Positions 1 to 13,136 of a DNA stretch of 64,000 nucleotides are shown here, piece after piece (the stretch's first letter is position 1; each line of letters opens with the position of its first letter). Location of the stretch: assembly GCF_021018895.1 (NCBI RefSeq), contig NC_079381.1, positions 15,148,501 to 15,212,500 of the forward strand, given 5' to 3'. The notes under the pieces are model-generated. The model did no database searches. It was not told the origin of the DNA and saw only the letters and a program-made list of their open reading frames with translations. Source of the DNA: Seriola aureovittata (taxonomy: Eukaryota > Chordata > Actinopteri > Carangiformes > Carangidae). The position numbers and the translations under genes are program-made.

Positions 1-3000
1 GCTGCCTTTGCATTTACAATGTGTATTTGGCTGCTGGCTTCCTATTCTAGGAAGATATCATCTATACCAGTGCCATCCATCTGTTCTGTTACTATTTTGG
101 ACCAGTTACTGATGCGGTGGCTCATTGATTTATTTATTTCTATGAGCCATATTTCCTTTTATGTGTGCTTTTATATCATGCTATTTTTTTTAATACCTTA
201 GGAGGAATTTAATGGCTGCAATTGCATGAATTTGGAACCTTAAGAATGAAGGAGGCAGAAAATATGTTTTCTCAGGTATAACTGCCACTTAATGTGTTCT
301 AGGAAATGATGAGAATTTGTACTTTGTATCAAAACATTTTGATCTTAAACAAGGGAGCATTATTGAACATTATGTCGCCTTAATAAATCAGGTTGTTTCA
401 CTTTGTTTTAGGAAGATTACGAATGCGAATTGAATGTTTTCATGTATATCTGGCCTTGAGCGCACAGATAAAGTGGGTTAAATTCAGTGATGCCAAAAGT
501 TAAGGTTGACTGACTACAATAAGTTGTCGGCCTAATTCAGAGGTAATCACCTGTGATTGGAAATTAACATTTGACGACAACAATTCTCTAACTGTCCCTT
601 TCCTGTTGCATCACAGCCATGTTTCTGCACAGACACACCACCTTATACTGCACACGGGGATCGTGCCGTGCTGCATAAACACCAGTATTAGATTGCCAAT
701 CAAATTTGTCACCATTATGTCACCATTGTGTCCTCATTCCCCACCTCTCTTTCCTTTGTGCTCCCTTTTACCACCCGTCTGTTCTAAATTAGGAGCCAAA
801 AATGTAAAACAGTTCAAGTGGCAATCACATGAGACCGCAAGCCATTTCTCCTCTCTCTTCCTCCTGTATTACCAACCTCATGTTATAAATGATGTGTTGT
901 TATAATGATTTCTGGAATCCCACTGTGGCCGCATGAGTGATTTTCACATTTCAAGGACCATGGTATGAGCACAGAAACAACTTATTGTTGTCCTGATGTA
1001 TTTTCATGCTTTCGTGGGGGAGAAGCCATTCTGCCCAAAGACCTTGGGCAGATTTTACATAAGTTTGTTTTTTTCCTCATAGGAGAATGTGTGTGTGCGT
1101 GTATGTCCACATGCAAGTATAGTATGCATTGAATAAAGCTGGGGTATATGTTAACACCCCAGCAGTTTCAGTTCCAATTAGGTGAGGCTGGAGGAGCCTG
1201 GGAGACATAATTTCAAATGAGGAAAACAAAGGCAGCGGCAGAGGTTCACAGGTCTTTATGAGGTTAGTTATGATGATAGATGGAAAAGTGCTGGCAGCAA
1301 TCTATTCCTCCTTAGCAGGGCGTATAACTATATGAGATAGGATGGATTGACTAAAAGCATAATAACTCATAATAATAAAGTGATAACTTGAGTCATCATG
1401 CTATCATGGCAACATCACTGACTAAAATAATTTCATGTTTTTTCATTAAATTACATCATCTTCTATATAGAGGTGATGTTATTTCATGTAAAGGGTTTTT
1501 ATTACATTTATTTTTTTCAATCCATCTCCGGGCACATATCATTCCATTTTGACAAGTACTATATACATATCTGGTTGTTAATGCAATATCAGCTCTGACA
1601 AAGATGTCAAAGATATACCGCTAAATCTCAAGTATCCAGCAATAGGAACAGTTAACTCATGCCATTCATCTACTGACCTCCGTTCTAGCAGTTGAGTCAA
1701 GGAGAGAAGGTGAGAGCAGAGAAGATTGATTATCCAGGCACAGCGATGTAGTGATATAGTGGTAGTCAACAGTGGCAGTCAACCAGTGTGACACTGAGGC
1801 AGGACGGAGGCACGATGGAGATGGTGTGAGATAAGTTGGTGGAATGATACACACTTGTGGTTACAGAGCACAAAGAAACATAACAAGAAAATGTCCGCAG
1901 TTATATTTGTGTTCGTCATGAAAACTGACGGGTGCGACGGTTTAAATGTCTAAATGTGAGGATTTAAGGTATGTATATGTGTATACAGTATATGTATGTG
2001 TGGAATACAGTATACAGTATGTTTGAATGATGTTTGAACAACTTGTTAATGTCACTGCTGTAATACTTTGAAAGCCCCAGTGGTAGTACTGAGAAAGACG
2101 TTGTGGTAGACAGCGATGTGTGCTGTTCACACACGCAGATGCTATTTTATCTCCTTCACTTGTTTGAACAATGAGCAGTAGTAGGTCTCCTGTATTCCCT
2201 GACATGTATTTTTCTTTAATACAACAGCAGAACTTAAATTTAGAATCTCCATCCAAAAACCTACAGACAACACGAGGACATGTCACCATGTCTTTGGCCA
2301 GCTTTTATTAGAAGGCAGCAAAAATCAGCACTGGTTGTGCAGCAGCATCCTCGCACCCAGGTGGAGGAGGTAAGATATATTTGTATTGCTGCAAGATTTT
2401 TTTTTTTTGCACCCTGTCACTTGCTTTATTTATTTATTTATTTTAAGTTGTATCAGGTTTTATGAATTATAGTGGTGGGGTTTTTGTTCAAGTACAGCAC
2501 CTCCTGCTCAATGGCAAATGTCCATTTCCAACAACTAACATGAGGTTTGGTTTTGTAAAAACCAAACATTTGTTTGATGATGCAACACTGATTACTATTT
2601 TTTGTTTTTCAACATCCCAGCTCTTTAACTCTCTTACAATTTCAAAGATAAAAGTCAATGCAATGGCTGGTCAGCACAGACCCACAGGACACAGGGTGAC
2701 CCCAGTGTGCACGAGTTTTGTGGGAAGTCAACAAGTTTGTAGCTGTCAAACACATCTAAACACCACCAGTCAACATTTATGGCAGCTTTTTTTTTTTTGT
2801 GTGTGTGTGTGTGTGTGTGTGTATCTCCATGTTAAACAAGCAAGTGTTTTCATGTCACTTGTCAAAAATGGAAAAAAAAATACCCATTTTAACATTGCCT
2901 ATTGTTGTGGCTGTGATTGCAACGTGCTCACTGCATAGAGAGCAGTGCACTTTTCTTCCCCATGTCATTTCCCCTTTAGCATTTCACAACCAGTGGCTCA

Positions 3001-4277
3001 CCCTATTGTTGAAACGGCAATAAATGTGCCTGAATAAAAGAGGCCCTCTCAGGTGTGCTGCCTTCAAGAAAAGAGCTGTGTGTGTGTGTAAGAGGGTGCG
3101 TATCATTGTTGAGAACTATTGTAAGGGTGTTATAATGCATGCTAGAGGACAGTGATGGGAACAGAAGCTCTTTTGTAGAACACCTTTAATTTTGCTGCCA
3201 GATTGATGTTGTTGCCCTGAGGAGACACAACATACTTACTGATCAAATAATCTCGCTGTTGAAAAGGACAGATGAAAAGGGAAATAAATGGAGAGAGACA
3301 AAGAGACAGGGGGGAAACACAAGTACTAATAATGTGAGAATGCTGAATGCACTGGAGTCTGAATGAGAAAATGAATCCCAAATTGAATTACAACTATTAC
3401 TGATCTCACAATGCAGAGACGCGCAGGGGCCGGTTCTGGCAAAAGCACGCGTTACGCACACATTCAAGAATCCACAAACATGTGCGCGTGGAGTCCATCT
3501 TTGGCATCTCCGTGTGTGCTGACTGAGTTGAGTGTCTGGACCTCTAATACATTATGCATCAGCCCCCCACACGCCCTTGACCAGGGTGACATACATTTCA
3601 CATACATTACAGATGTAATCCATTCTAATGAGCTTAGGCTTTATCTATCTGGCCACGAAATACTCGAGGGCGTTACGCCAATCGAGGGAAGATAAATATC
3701 AACACTGCAGTCTCTGCTTATGTCAGTATATTTTTAATGTCAGCACAGATAGACGCAGAATACAATACAAACAGACAGCCTTTTTTGTGAGGGCGCTAGA
3801 CTGCCAATCACTCATAAATACCATTGTTTTATTAGTTTTACGGAGCTGTCTTCTGCACCCATTTTATACCCATTTACTTCCATTAGAAGGAAGTGGGATC
3901 AGAAGGAAGCTAGTGTGGGATTATTGTGTATTACATGACTGGGATGGTGCCCATTATGAAAGAGAATATAAAATTCAGATTCTATCAGATTCATTTGTGC
4001 GGGTAATTTCATACTACCAAAATGCTTAAAAAGTAACAACTCATTTATTTGTTCATTTCAAATATTTAATTACTTAAGTTAAGAGGGTGTGACTTTGAGA
4101 CCTTAGTATAATGCCCCCTATGATATGTTCCCTGCTGATTTGCTTACAAATTAATGAACAAATTAAGAGGAAATAAAAAAAATTAAAAATAAAAAATAAT
4201 CAGTGAAATTGCTCAAAAAACTAGACCCCAGCACGAGCATCCGTGTGTGTGTGTGTCGGTACTGTATGTGCACTAAC
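1..4277. other. Intron of astn2 downstream of the first ectodomain exon
   Basis: No exon was found here on either strand. The astn2 exon expected next, carrying the EGF residues ECSCHEGY and onward, was looked for on the minus strand and not seen, so it probably lies below position 1. The only clear simple sequence is a T/GT tract at 2787-2822. A 10-bp perfect hairpin with a 3-base loop sits at 2545-2567. The open frames here are short, AT-biased and unlike any family I recognise. Confidence 0.6.
2787..2822. repeat. T/GT microsatellite
   Basis: Twelve T are followed by twelve GT units on the plus strand. Frames through it (Cys-Val repeats) are artefacts. Confidence 0.95.
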
Positions 4278-4445
4278 CTGTGTCCTGGTCACAAATCTGC
4301 TCGCATGGCTCAGTCGTCCTCTGGCCACAGTAGTCCCGGACCCACTGTGTGGACGAATTGGTCTGATAGTAGAGGGTTAGCTTGGCTGGGTTTAGCCAAT
4401 TAGAAACATCAAGGAAGCTTCCCATGCTGACCACAAAACTACTTC
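4278..4445 (-). CDS. astn2: astn2 exon: start of C-terminal ectodomain and first EGF cysteines
   Basis: This 168-nt exon lies on the minus strand after the acceptor TTCTTTTCAG and ends at GACACAG before the donor GTTAGT. No long ORF marks it, because stops in the intron lie close on both sides; I found it by translating the minus strand. It reads G-SSFVVSMGSFLDVSNWLNP, then AKLTLYYQTNSSTQWVRDYC, then GQRTTEPCEQICDQDTG. This follows the ASTN2 order exactly (SSFVVSEGSYLDISDWLNP and onward). Asn-Ser-Ser in YQTNSSTQW is a possible N-glycosylation site. The last three cysteines open the first EGF-like unit, which must be completed by the next exon, outside the window. A 21-base A tract at 4487-4507 (T tract in the transcript) starts 42 nt upstream of the acceptor. 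Confidence 0.92.
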
Positions 4446-4486
4446 CTGAAAAGAAGAAAACATGAGATAAAATTATTTTGCTTGTT

Positions 4487-4507
4487 AAAAAAAAAAAAAA
4501 AAAAAAA
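4487..4507. repeat. 21-base A tract near an astn2 acceptor
   Basis: The run is A on the plus strand, so U in the astn2 transcript. It starts 42 nt upstream of the first base of exon 4278-4445 and might add to the polypyrimidine signal. Confidence 0.9.
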
Positions 4508-6889
4508 GGTACATGGGGGGTTGATTGTTTGGTACTTTTAAGAGCTCTCTTCCTGATTCTATTGCAAAGTCAATTAGAAAGTAGCTAATTCTTTTGTTTT
4601 CACTGTAATTTTAATTCCCGTCCTGACCAGGCTGAATTTAAATGAGAAAATTAAGACCTATAATGTGTTTATTGATGGGATTTCCTTGGTAATTGCAGTA
4701 GCGGGGCTAAAAGGGTTTCACGAGTCAATCGGTAAACGCTATGCTCATTGACGCTGATTTACCTTTCTTTCTTACTGCTCCCAGACCAATCGTTAAACTC
4801 TGATCACTGAACAAGATTATCCCTAATTGATGCCAATGACTTTTGGTTCCAAAGGGAGCTGTGAGAAGATTGTTCCTCAGCTCTCTGGTGAACACACAGA
4901 TTCTTACACAGCTAGGGTTTGTGTGTATGCCGTGGAAGGTAAATTTGTGGCGGGTATAAGTGCACATTTCAGCGTCAAAAGTGAATTTTTAAAATGGATT
5001 CCAAAAACTATAGTTGAAGATACAAAGATGACAACTGTTGGATTAAAGAAAAAGAAAAAAGAAAACAAGATTCAAACAATTATTCCTTTTTTTTCCATGA
5101 CGTGAAACACAGTGATGGTGGTCTTCATGCTGGTTTTCTAAGGAGAGGATTTGTACAGATGGAAAAGCTTAGACAGTAGCCAGCAATCACGTCTGACTCA
5201 CAGGAAAAATTACAGGGCCAATGCCCTGCAGTAAAATGCAAAACTCGGAGGAGAAATATCTCACAAAGAATGCTTTGCTCTTACATTGTGCAACAGATAA
5301 AGCAATATCTCGAGCCTCATTTATTCCGTTTTGCTTTTTTCTTTCTTTCTCAACATTCTAGGTTTTCCACACTTCTAATAGAATACACTACCATTTGCCT
5401 CCTCCTACACACATAAGCCACCACCAGCTGCTTCTTTTCACTTGACAGGAAAATGTCACACTGGGACAGTCTGACCCACACAAAGCCTCACAAAAATACA
5501 CTCATATGTTGAAAGTTTTATTTTCTGACTACCTGACTGGAGCCATTCATCTAGACTGTATAGACCAAAAACGGGGAGGCTGCCTGGCCCTCCAGTTAAT
5601 ATTGTGCTGCTTGTAGCCATTATTCTGCTACCTTTAGCATGGACTAAAAGCTCAAACTGAGGCACATCTTCCTCATATGGTGAAGTCATACGCGAACGGT
5701 CCTTAAAAATAGGTTAACATTAGCGGTATAACATATGCTCATGTTTCGTCGTGCCTGAAATGAAACACATTGTGAAAACACCTGGCTGAGGTGCTTGAAT
5801 ATGTATTTTCCTTGCCACTGAATAGAAGAGTTATAAATGTACGAAATGTATAAATCCATAATTTACATTTATGAAATGATTAAATATTAAACAGTGATAG
5901 ATTAGATTCACACATTCTTTTTTAGAAACAGGGGCTGCTATTGCTCCTGTAAATGAAGTATTCACTGCTCACCAAAATTCCAAAAGACTGAAATATACAC
6001 ATAATTCTCCAGAAAGGATCCCTAAAAGTATTTCCCAGGTCAGGCTGACAAAAAAAAAAGAAAAAAAAAAAGAAGAGCATAACAAGGCTATTTCCTGCAG
6101 CACAGCAGTTTAGTGAACAGAACTGGCAGCAGCCCTCATTTGCTGAGAGAGTGGAGAAATCTAATGGCTTCAACTCTCACAGTGAGGAGGCAATTGTTAG
6201 ATTATGGGTTGGTTTCTCTGAGACCTGTAAAGAAACCCCTCTTGAGTGGTACATCGGAACATCGCTGATTGCCTGCAATTTTGTTGTGCATATTGTGAAT
6301 TGAGTGCAGAGGACTATTTTGTTAGATTAATTCCCCTTTCAACTGTTTTGGGAACAGAGGTGGAGTAGAAAGCCTCACGCATCTGTGTCATGGCTACAGT
6401 GATAATTAAAGAAACAGTGCACATTCAGCAGTGCAACAACTGCGCCTTAATAAATAAAAAAAAAAAAAACAATAACAAAACAACCATTATCCCCAACTTA
6501 CTTGGCACCTTATTTGACATGTTATTTATTTTTAGAAATTCTGCTGTTTTATTTTTCTGTGCTTCACTGTGCTTTTTGGTGTGCTCTCTGTTATCTATAC
6601 GGCCATTGAGGTTCACGATTAGACACATAACTGAACGGCAAAGATGATTTCTTATATCTTCATAATTTATGCATTTGCTAAATTACCAATTCCCACCTTT
6701 GGGCTGTAATTTCATGTAAGTTATTTATATTTTCCCTCTGTCTGTTTCCTCTCTCAGGTAAGAAAACGCTGTCCTTCATAGACTTGATATTAAAAACACA
6801 ACTTAAAAAAAAAAAGAAAGAAAAAAAAAGAAAGCAATGTTTTGGAGCGCTAAGTATCAATTCTGTTCAGAACTAATAATACTACTACT

Positions 6890-7400
6890 ACAACCTGCTA
6901 CTCCACTGCTACCCTGTTGTGTTTGTGTGTCTACCATCCCCTGCCATGTCTCCTCTGTCTATGAGTCATTCCCGTTGACTTTACTGCTCATACAGATGCC
7001 AGACCTCATCGCCTGTCTGCTCACCAGCCTCCTATCACTCATCATATCTCCAGTATATGGAGACTGGCTTATAGAGAGCAGCTCTCGCCTTGCATTTCAT
7101 GTGCGCTGCCCGTGTAGCCATAGTGTTTCAGTACTTTTTATTGCCTCCCTGCTACTGCCCTGACCCAACTTATACTGTACGCGGCTTGCCAGTTTGGATT
7201 TGTTCTGTTTGTTTATCTACTGGATTTGTTTGTTTGTTTGCTATGACTGCCTGCCTGCTGCCGACTGTACGCCTGCCAGACTACTGCGTTAAGCCACCTT
7301 TTATCACATCTGCTCTGCCTCAGGTGTCCACTTTTCTGAGTCCCATTCCCGAACACGTCTGGTACAGAGTTTCCGAAGGGACAACAAAAAGTCAAAAATA
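6890..7400 (+). mobile_element. Possible worn Gypsy-type LTR remnant
   Basis: The stretch has the texture of teleost Ty3/Gypsy LTRs: C/T-rich text with CCTGCCATG, CACCAGCC and CACTCATC words, a possible TATA-like AGTATATGGAGAC, and tandem TTTG. CTGCCTGCCTGCTG follows, then a 3' part with GAGTCCCATTCCCGAACACG. No clear TG...CA ends, target duplication or internal gag-pol part was found, so it would be a solo and damaged LTR. It could instead be plain pyrimidine-rich intron. Confidence 0.33.
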
Positions 7401-8878
7401 AAAGTCTAAAGGCCTGATTATAACTCCCTAAGGATACTCGGTTCATGTTCAACCATTGGCTTTTTGGAATCCTGCGTGTAAAGAACTCAGGTCAAAGGAC
7501 AGCTCGAGGCGTATCCATGCTTTAAACATAAGTGGAAACTTTGCCTTGTTAGTCGTGTTAGAGTGAAGGTCAGGGGGTCACCAAAATCAATCAATAATCA
7601 TTCAACAGGGACAAAACAAGTTCATATTAAATTTCACAGAATGTTAACAATTGTAAAGATATCTTAAATTCTTATATTGAGTGTAATATGGACGGACAAA
7701 ATAAACCGTCCATTAGAGACTCTGCACTCAATACTATTATGATGTGAGTCAAAGATTCATCCAACTAAGAGCGCTGTGATTGGTCTGGCTAGAGCTGGTA
7801 GGAGGAAAACTAACATCATATACACCATTTAATTGTACTAGCAGGTAAAGACTATACCGTACTTACTGACTTCACTCAACTCCTTGCACATTTTCCACTT
7901 TTCCGTCTCTCTCCTGCCAGTGAGCTTTATACTGCAGTATCCTGCCAATGAATGCACCCAATTTACAACTATCCCATAGGCGAAAAGGAATTTAAAACAG
8001 ACTCGGAGGGACGACTCTCCAAGCAGTTCCATGCGCATCCATGCCTATATACTTGATTTACATCTATTTTGCAAATATATTGTTTACTGCTGCCATTTGA
8101 GGATGTAAATAGCCCCAAAAAAAAAAACTATTATCAACTACATTTTGTCAAAGATGTTTACGTCAAGGTCTTATTTATTCTACTTCCTTGATATTATTTT
8201 TTATGTTGGTGCATATAGCTTCTCTATGTGCAATAGAGACACTTTCTTCTATGGTCTGAATAAAATAGAAATGAACCATGGAGTATTCACAGTGAGTAGT
8301 TGAATAGAATGTTTATGTCATGTCAACTGAAACCATAAAGGGGGTTAGTATTCCAATCTACAGTATGCAGACTCATGTAACAAAGCCCTGCACACCGAAG
8401 GCTCCCAGTGCAGAAACAAAGAAAAAAAAAAAAACAATCATGTTTTGCCTCTTCATCAGTCTGATGGCTCAAAATGTCACTCAGTTGTTTGTGGTGATAA
8501 CAAATCATTTTTTCCCATTGGGAGCTTTCAGTGTGTGGGCTTTATTGTCCTGATTTTTGCTCCTTTATTTTTTGTTTTGGTTCCAGCACATGGTTTACTC
8601 TTTTTTTTTTTTGTGTGTGTTGTTGGATGGATGTGTGTCTTTTGTACTTTATCAGTCGTGCAGAGGGGGCATTGACACAGCAAAAGCATGGAAATTGAAA
8701 ACCACACATCACGGTTGAGGGGGTAGAGATTTTACTGCAAGCCATTTGTAAACAGAAACAGGGGAAGCATGCCCAGCTGTCCCTGGCCCATTAGCTGTTC
8801 CTCCTCACAACAGAAACCATACAAATTAAATAATATTATTTTTTTTTAATTTTATTTTTTTTACCATTCGACAACAGC

Positions 8879-9320
8879 GTGGAGCTACTCAACAGTCATG
8901 CCCATGATATGCTGCTTGAAGGACAACTGGATCCAATTATAGCTGGGAACAAGCGAAACAGAATTGTAACATATTGGATAGTGGCTATTATGATAACATG
9001 CTCCACAAATCTATATCCTGTTTTAACACCAGGCTCGACTGTACCTCGGGGTCTAGAGCCTTCAGCCATGTTTGCCCCTCGACTCTGGAACTCACTTCCA
9101 CAAGACATCCGTAAAATTGATTATCTCCCTAAACTCAAATCCTGCGTCAAAACACACCCCTTCAAACTCGCCTATACTGTTTAACCCCAGCACTAGCATA
9201 CAATGCAGTCATATTTATTTTAAGGCAATTATATTACTCTAATTTATTTTGTATTTTTTGCCTTGTGGGATTACTGTCTGTTGCTATTTTATTTCTTTTA
9301 CTGCGTGCGCCTAAGAATAA
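8879..9320 (+). mobile_element. LINE 3' coding relic, L2/Rex1-like
   Basis: An open frame at 8879-9184 ends in APRLWNSLPQDIRKIDYLPK followed by LKSCVKTHPFKLAYTV. This is the typical C-terminus of reverse transcriptases in fish L2/Rex1-type non-LTR retrotransposons (consensus near APRLWNSLP.DIR...FKS.LKTHLF). The first part of the frame is not recognisable. The AT-rich 3' tail after the stop fits a LINE 3' UTR. It is antisense to astn2, 5'-truncated and non-functional. The exact end is uncertain. Confidence 0.65.
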
Positions 9321-9711
9321 AAATGTAGTATTCTCATTATTATTGTTACTATTATTAAAGTTGAGGTAGGTACAGTATATCCTTTCTACATTATATATCT
9401 ATAGCTGTGTCATCTAAGTGATACCTCACCAAGTCCCATTAGGAATTTTGTGGGTTTCAGTGACCAGCATTTTTTTTTTTCCCTTTACTGCAAAGAATCT
9501 CTCTCAATTGGACATAAAAGTTTGTGAGACATGAGAGCTCCTGGGTTTTTCACATCATATAGTTTCAATTAAAATAAGAGAGTGCAATAAAAAGAGGAAA
9601 AAAGTGGTGCAACAAAGAAAAAAGACAGAGCTCAGTGAGTAAAAGTTTTCTTTTTTGGATATTCCCTTAGTTGAATATTCTGCCAAGGTCTGATGAATGT
9701 GTTGCACTTAC

Positions 9712-9858
9712 CGTCCGCGACAAAATGCTCAGGCACATGGAGGGTAACCTTGACAGTGAGGGGGCAGGAATCCTGCGTGGCATAGACAATGGCAATGACA
9801 CATGTGCTGATGGTAATCAACGTCAGGGTGACCTTATTTAGAGGACTGTGCGGGTGGC
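9712..9858 (-). CDS. astn2: astn2 exon: second transmembrane segment
   Basis: This 147-nt exon follows the acceptor CTACCTTCAG and ends at GCGGACG before the donor GTAAGT. It is phase 1 at both ends. The peptide begins GHPHSPLNK. The second hydrophobic span follows, [20 protein letters not shown], at about residues 9-28. Then comes [20 protein letters not shown], nearly identical to mammalian ASTN2. In mammalian astrotactins this second span acts like an internal signal sequence and is cut, leaving the two halves joined by a disulfide. The small residues around YATQDS just after the span would suit such a cut, but the exact bond is inference. The sequence after the span lies on the lumenal or extracellular side. 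Confidence 0.93.
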
Positions 9859-12800
9859 CTGAAGGTAGAGAAAGAGAGAGAAAAGAAAGTTAACGGTGAA
9901 CTAGTTTTACACAGGCACCTTTAGTTTTGATCAGGGTTTTAAACAAATGGCTGCGTTTGAAAATCCTTGACAGAAAAATACAGCTGCATACTTTTGCGAC
10001 CATACTATAAGACACACAGACACCGCAACACGCACCTGAGACTAAATCATCCACTTTAGCACCATTCTTTGTTCAAAGTACACCCTCCAAGCCCCCCAAA
10101 GCCTTGAAAATACACTTAATTGTCCGTCTGATTTATGAATCTAACCTGGGTTCAAGTTTGGCCTGAGTGAGTAAAAGATGACTTAGAATACCTGAGCCCA
10201 GAATCATTTGTTGGTGTGATATATGATCTTATTGCCACTGACAGGGATATAGATTGGTTGTTTTGGTTGCCCTTTGGCTCTGTCAGGGTTTCCCATTTCC
10301 AAGCCAGGATATAGGGAATGAAATTAGCTGCTTAACCTCTGTCTACGGATATTCGTCATGGGAGAGAAGGCGGCATGCCGAGAGGAGGCTTACTGGGATG
10401 TGAGAGGGATAAGGTGCTGGTTTGGAAAAAATGTTCTGACTAGATTTGAAATGTTAAAAATGTTTTTGGTCCTGCTGAACTTCTCGAAAATGTACTATCG
10501 TGCTATTTTTTTTTTTAATCTAAACCTTGGAAAATGTCTCAGGTTCTGCAGGCTTCAGAAAGTGTGTGAATAGTTTCAAAGAAGAGAGCTGCACCCTGAA
10601 CTCTGTAGGTTTGTTGTAAAAGTCAATAGTAACAGTACAGTCTATTCTTGTTTCCCTGTTCTAACCACTGGACCTCAGGTGGCACCTAGTTCCTGCACCG
10701 CTGAGGTGATGTATATTGAAGAAATGTCCCTTTTGCTGATTAGAGTTATGTTACTAGATCAGAGGTTGTCTCAGAGAAAAACGCAGCAACACATCATTTC
10801 AGATGTTTTACCTCTTCCAACCAAAGTGTGATTTTCTTAATCACCGCTGAAATGTGCAAAATGGTTAAATGGATTGAATTGAAACAATGTACCATCATAG
10901 AAACTCTAACACCCTCTACACCCCGAGTGACAGGAGAGTCCAGGGAAATCTTCACAGAGGTTTGGAAATAGTGAGATGCAGCTCAAGGTCAAAAGCAGGG
11001 AGACAAAGTTGGGATAATGAATCCATCTGTACTGAATCGCACGTCTACCACAGTCGCAGTGCTGTGAAGGAACAAGAACAACAGCTGTGTGCAGCAAAAG
11101 TGGAAGGGCAGCTAATCCCTTTGGGGTGTGGGTGGTGTCACTGGGCTTGTGAAGGGGCCCCTCAATCACTGTAAAAGCCTACTGAGTAGACAAAAGCATG
11201 TACACTCACGATGGCAAACACTTACTTTATGGCGGCAAACCAAACACCTAGTCTTGGCTCTCACGCACACAGTGAGGCACGCTCACCGACGGTGGATATT
11301 TAGACTAATGCATAAGTGCATGTAAAGCAACGAGCAAACACACAAATACACTCAAAACTCCAAACAAATGTAAGCTCAAGCTTCGGTTGAAATTCCTTCA
11401 TCTCACATCTCTTTATTTATTTTTCTCTGTCCATCCTCTAGAGGAAGCTCAACCTGCTCACCCTGGCTGGAACCTTAAGACAGATCATGACCACTGGCTT
11501 TTTGTCTGTCCAGGTCGTGTACCCACAATGCTTTTTCTAATAAAATCCAAGCGTCGATTTACTCAGGAACACACAGTTTAGGGCTTTGTCATCTCCAACC
11601 ATACACCTAAGGCCTTTGTATTTCTTTCTTAGTGAACGATCAGCTATTTTCTTAATTTAATTCTGATTAATTGCATTCTAAATCAAATGTTAAAGGTCTG
11701 TTAAAAGATACACACTCTGTTACTGCGGCATTCGCCCAGGGAATATAATTCAGACTTGAATTTATTGAAGCCTGTAGAATCAAGGATCAGAGATCCAATT
11801 CTTTAAGCTATGACAGGAACTTGAACAGCAAACATTTTCATAAGTCCTACACTAAGACTGTGTACAAAAGATCAATATCCATGTCCAGAAATCCATCCAT
11901 CCATCTGTTTTCCAAACAGTTTATGGAGCTTCGGGTCTCTGGGGCTGAAAAATATGAACGAAAAGTAGACGGATACTTTTCAACTTTTTGAAGAACTTTT
12001 GTAGGAAATCAGGAACATTCTGGACTCTGGAATCTAGTTCAAGGCTTTGTTCCTCGGTTACAACCTCATAACTGTATCATTGCGTACTAAAGCAGAAAAG
12101 GTTCCCATCACATGCCATGTCATGCAACAAAAACAAAAACACCACTATGGCTTTAATCTCATTCACCTTAGCTGCGTTGAGAAGTTGTCGCTTCTTAATT
12201 TTTTGGGTTTGCCACAACACTGATTGACAGTATTGATGTCTGCATTATATAACATAATTCTATCGTAATTCTAAATTGAGCAGTGACAGGAGTACAGAAG
12301 ATTTTCTTGCTTTGAAATTCCTTCTCTCAGGTTGAATTTAACATTCAGGTGTCCCCATAATAAGCTCAGGTAGAGGAAGTGCTGCCTGAGAGGCAAAATT
12401 CAGGGCAGTTAAACTGTATAATCCTGTAATAGGCTAATTATTATTATTATTATGCGAGCTGTAACTTTTCCATCTTTTCTGACATATTGCTATGTCCATC
12501 AAAGAGGGCACACACTGTGCTTGACTTCCTCTAGGTCGCTCACTCACATACACACAGTGAAGTAAAAATCTACGCAGTCTTTACTATCACATATCACAAT
12601 GTGGGAAGGGAAGTTAAAATCATGCTTCCCATCAAAGTTATTTGACTCAGCTTTGCTCATCACCGAGCCTCCATTTGCCTCAGCTCATATATCTACTTTG
12701 AGTGTCATTGAGCTGTGCCGAGGAACGGCACTTTAAACCCCACCGGGAACATGCATGACTCCTTCCTACTTCCAGCTATGCTGACAATTCCAGAAGTGTC

Positions 12801-13028
12801 TAGCTTCATTTCACTCAGCTATAGGTCGCCCTTCCATTATTCATCCTCATATTCAACTAGGGTAAAGTTGGAAATGATTTGTTTTTCAAAATGTTTATTG
12901 TATTTTATTCCCTTTCTTTCGTTGCGGCCCCGTCAGTGGTATGAGAGGGTCCAACCCACTATGCAAGTTAATGTGTTTAAAATGAAACACATTTATAATG
13001 GTTTACAAAGAAGTGCATTCCTTCTCAC
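9859..13028. other. Intron of astn2 between the second loop exon and the TM2 exon
   Basis: This 3.2-kb intron has no gene, clear mobile element or long simple repeat that I can support. Short ATT repeats occur near 12437-12452. The open frames, including 71- and 95-codon ones at 10358 and 10887, have no recognisable domain and look like chance. Confidence 0.6.
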
Positions 13029-13136
13029 CTTTGCCACGCCTTCGTCCTCTGTGCTGCTCTGTGTAAAACTTCATTTGGCTGTCATCTTCGGGCTCTGACC
13101 CTGATTCTCCTTGAGGACCAAACACACCTCCAGTTG
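13029..13136 (-). CDS. astn2: astn2 exon: end of cytoplasmic loop, basic cluster
   Basis: This 108-nt exon follows the acceptor CCACTGCCAG and ends at GGCAAAG before the donor GTGAGA. It enters and leaves in phase 1. The 36-residue piece starts ATGGVFGPQGESGSEPEDDS, goes on QMKFYTEQHR, and ends in GRRRGK. It matches the ASTN2 pattern GSEADDETQLTFYTEQYRSRRRSK. An acidic serine patch is followed by a strongly basic one just ahead of TM2. That placement fits the positive-inside rule for a loop on the cytosolic side. The acceptor was chosen because it is the only AG there that gives the needed two-base phase and keeps the frame open. Confidence 0.88.

Larger units (their letters stand above)
4446..9711. 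other. Intron of astn2 between the TM2 exon and the first ectodomain exon
   Basis: This 5.3-kb intron holds a possible worn Gypsy-type LTR (about 6890-7400) and the 3' coding relic of a LINE (about 8879-9320). It also has several A or T tracts, at 4487-4507, 6052-6072 and 6789-6834. The stretch 4550-4710 is unusually rich in AATTA/TAATT words and could be a conserved non-coding element. One sequence alone cannot show that. Confidence 0.6.

Noticed and set aside
7685..7712. Short hairpin with GGACGG and CCGTCC arms
   Set aside because: The stem is only about 8 bp, which is expected by chance in 64 kb.
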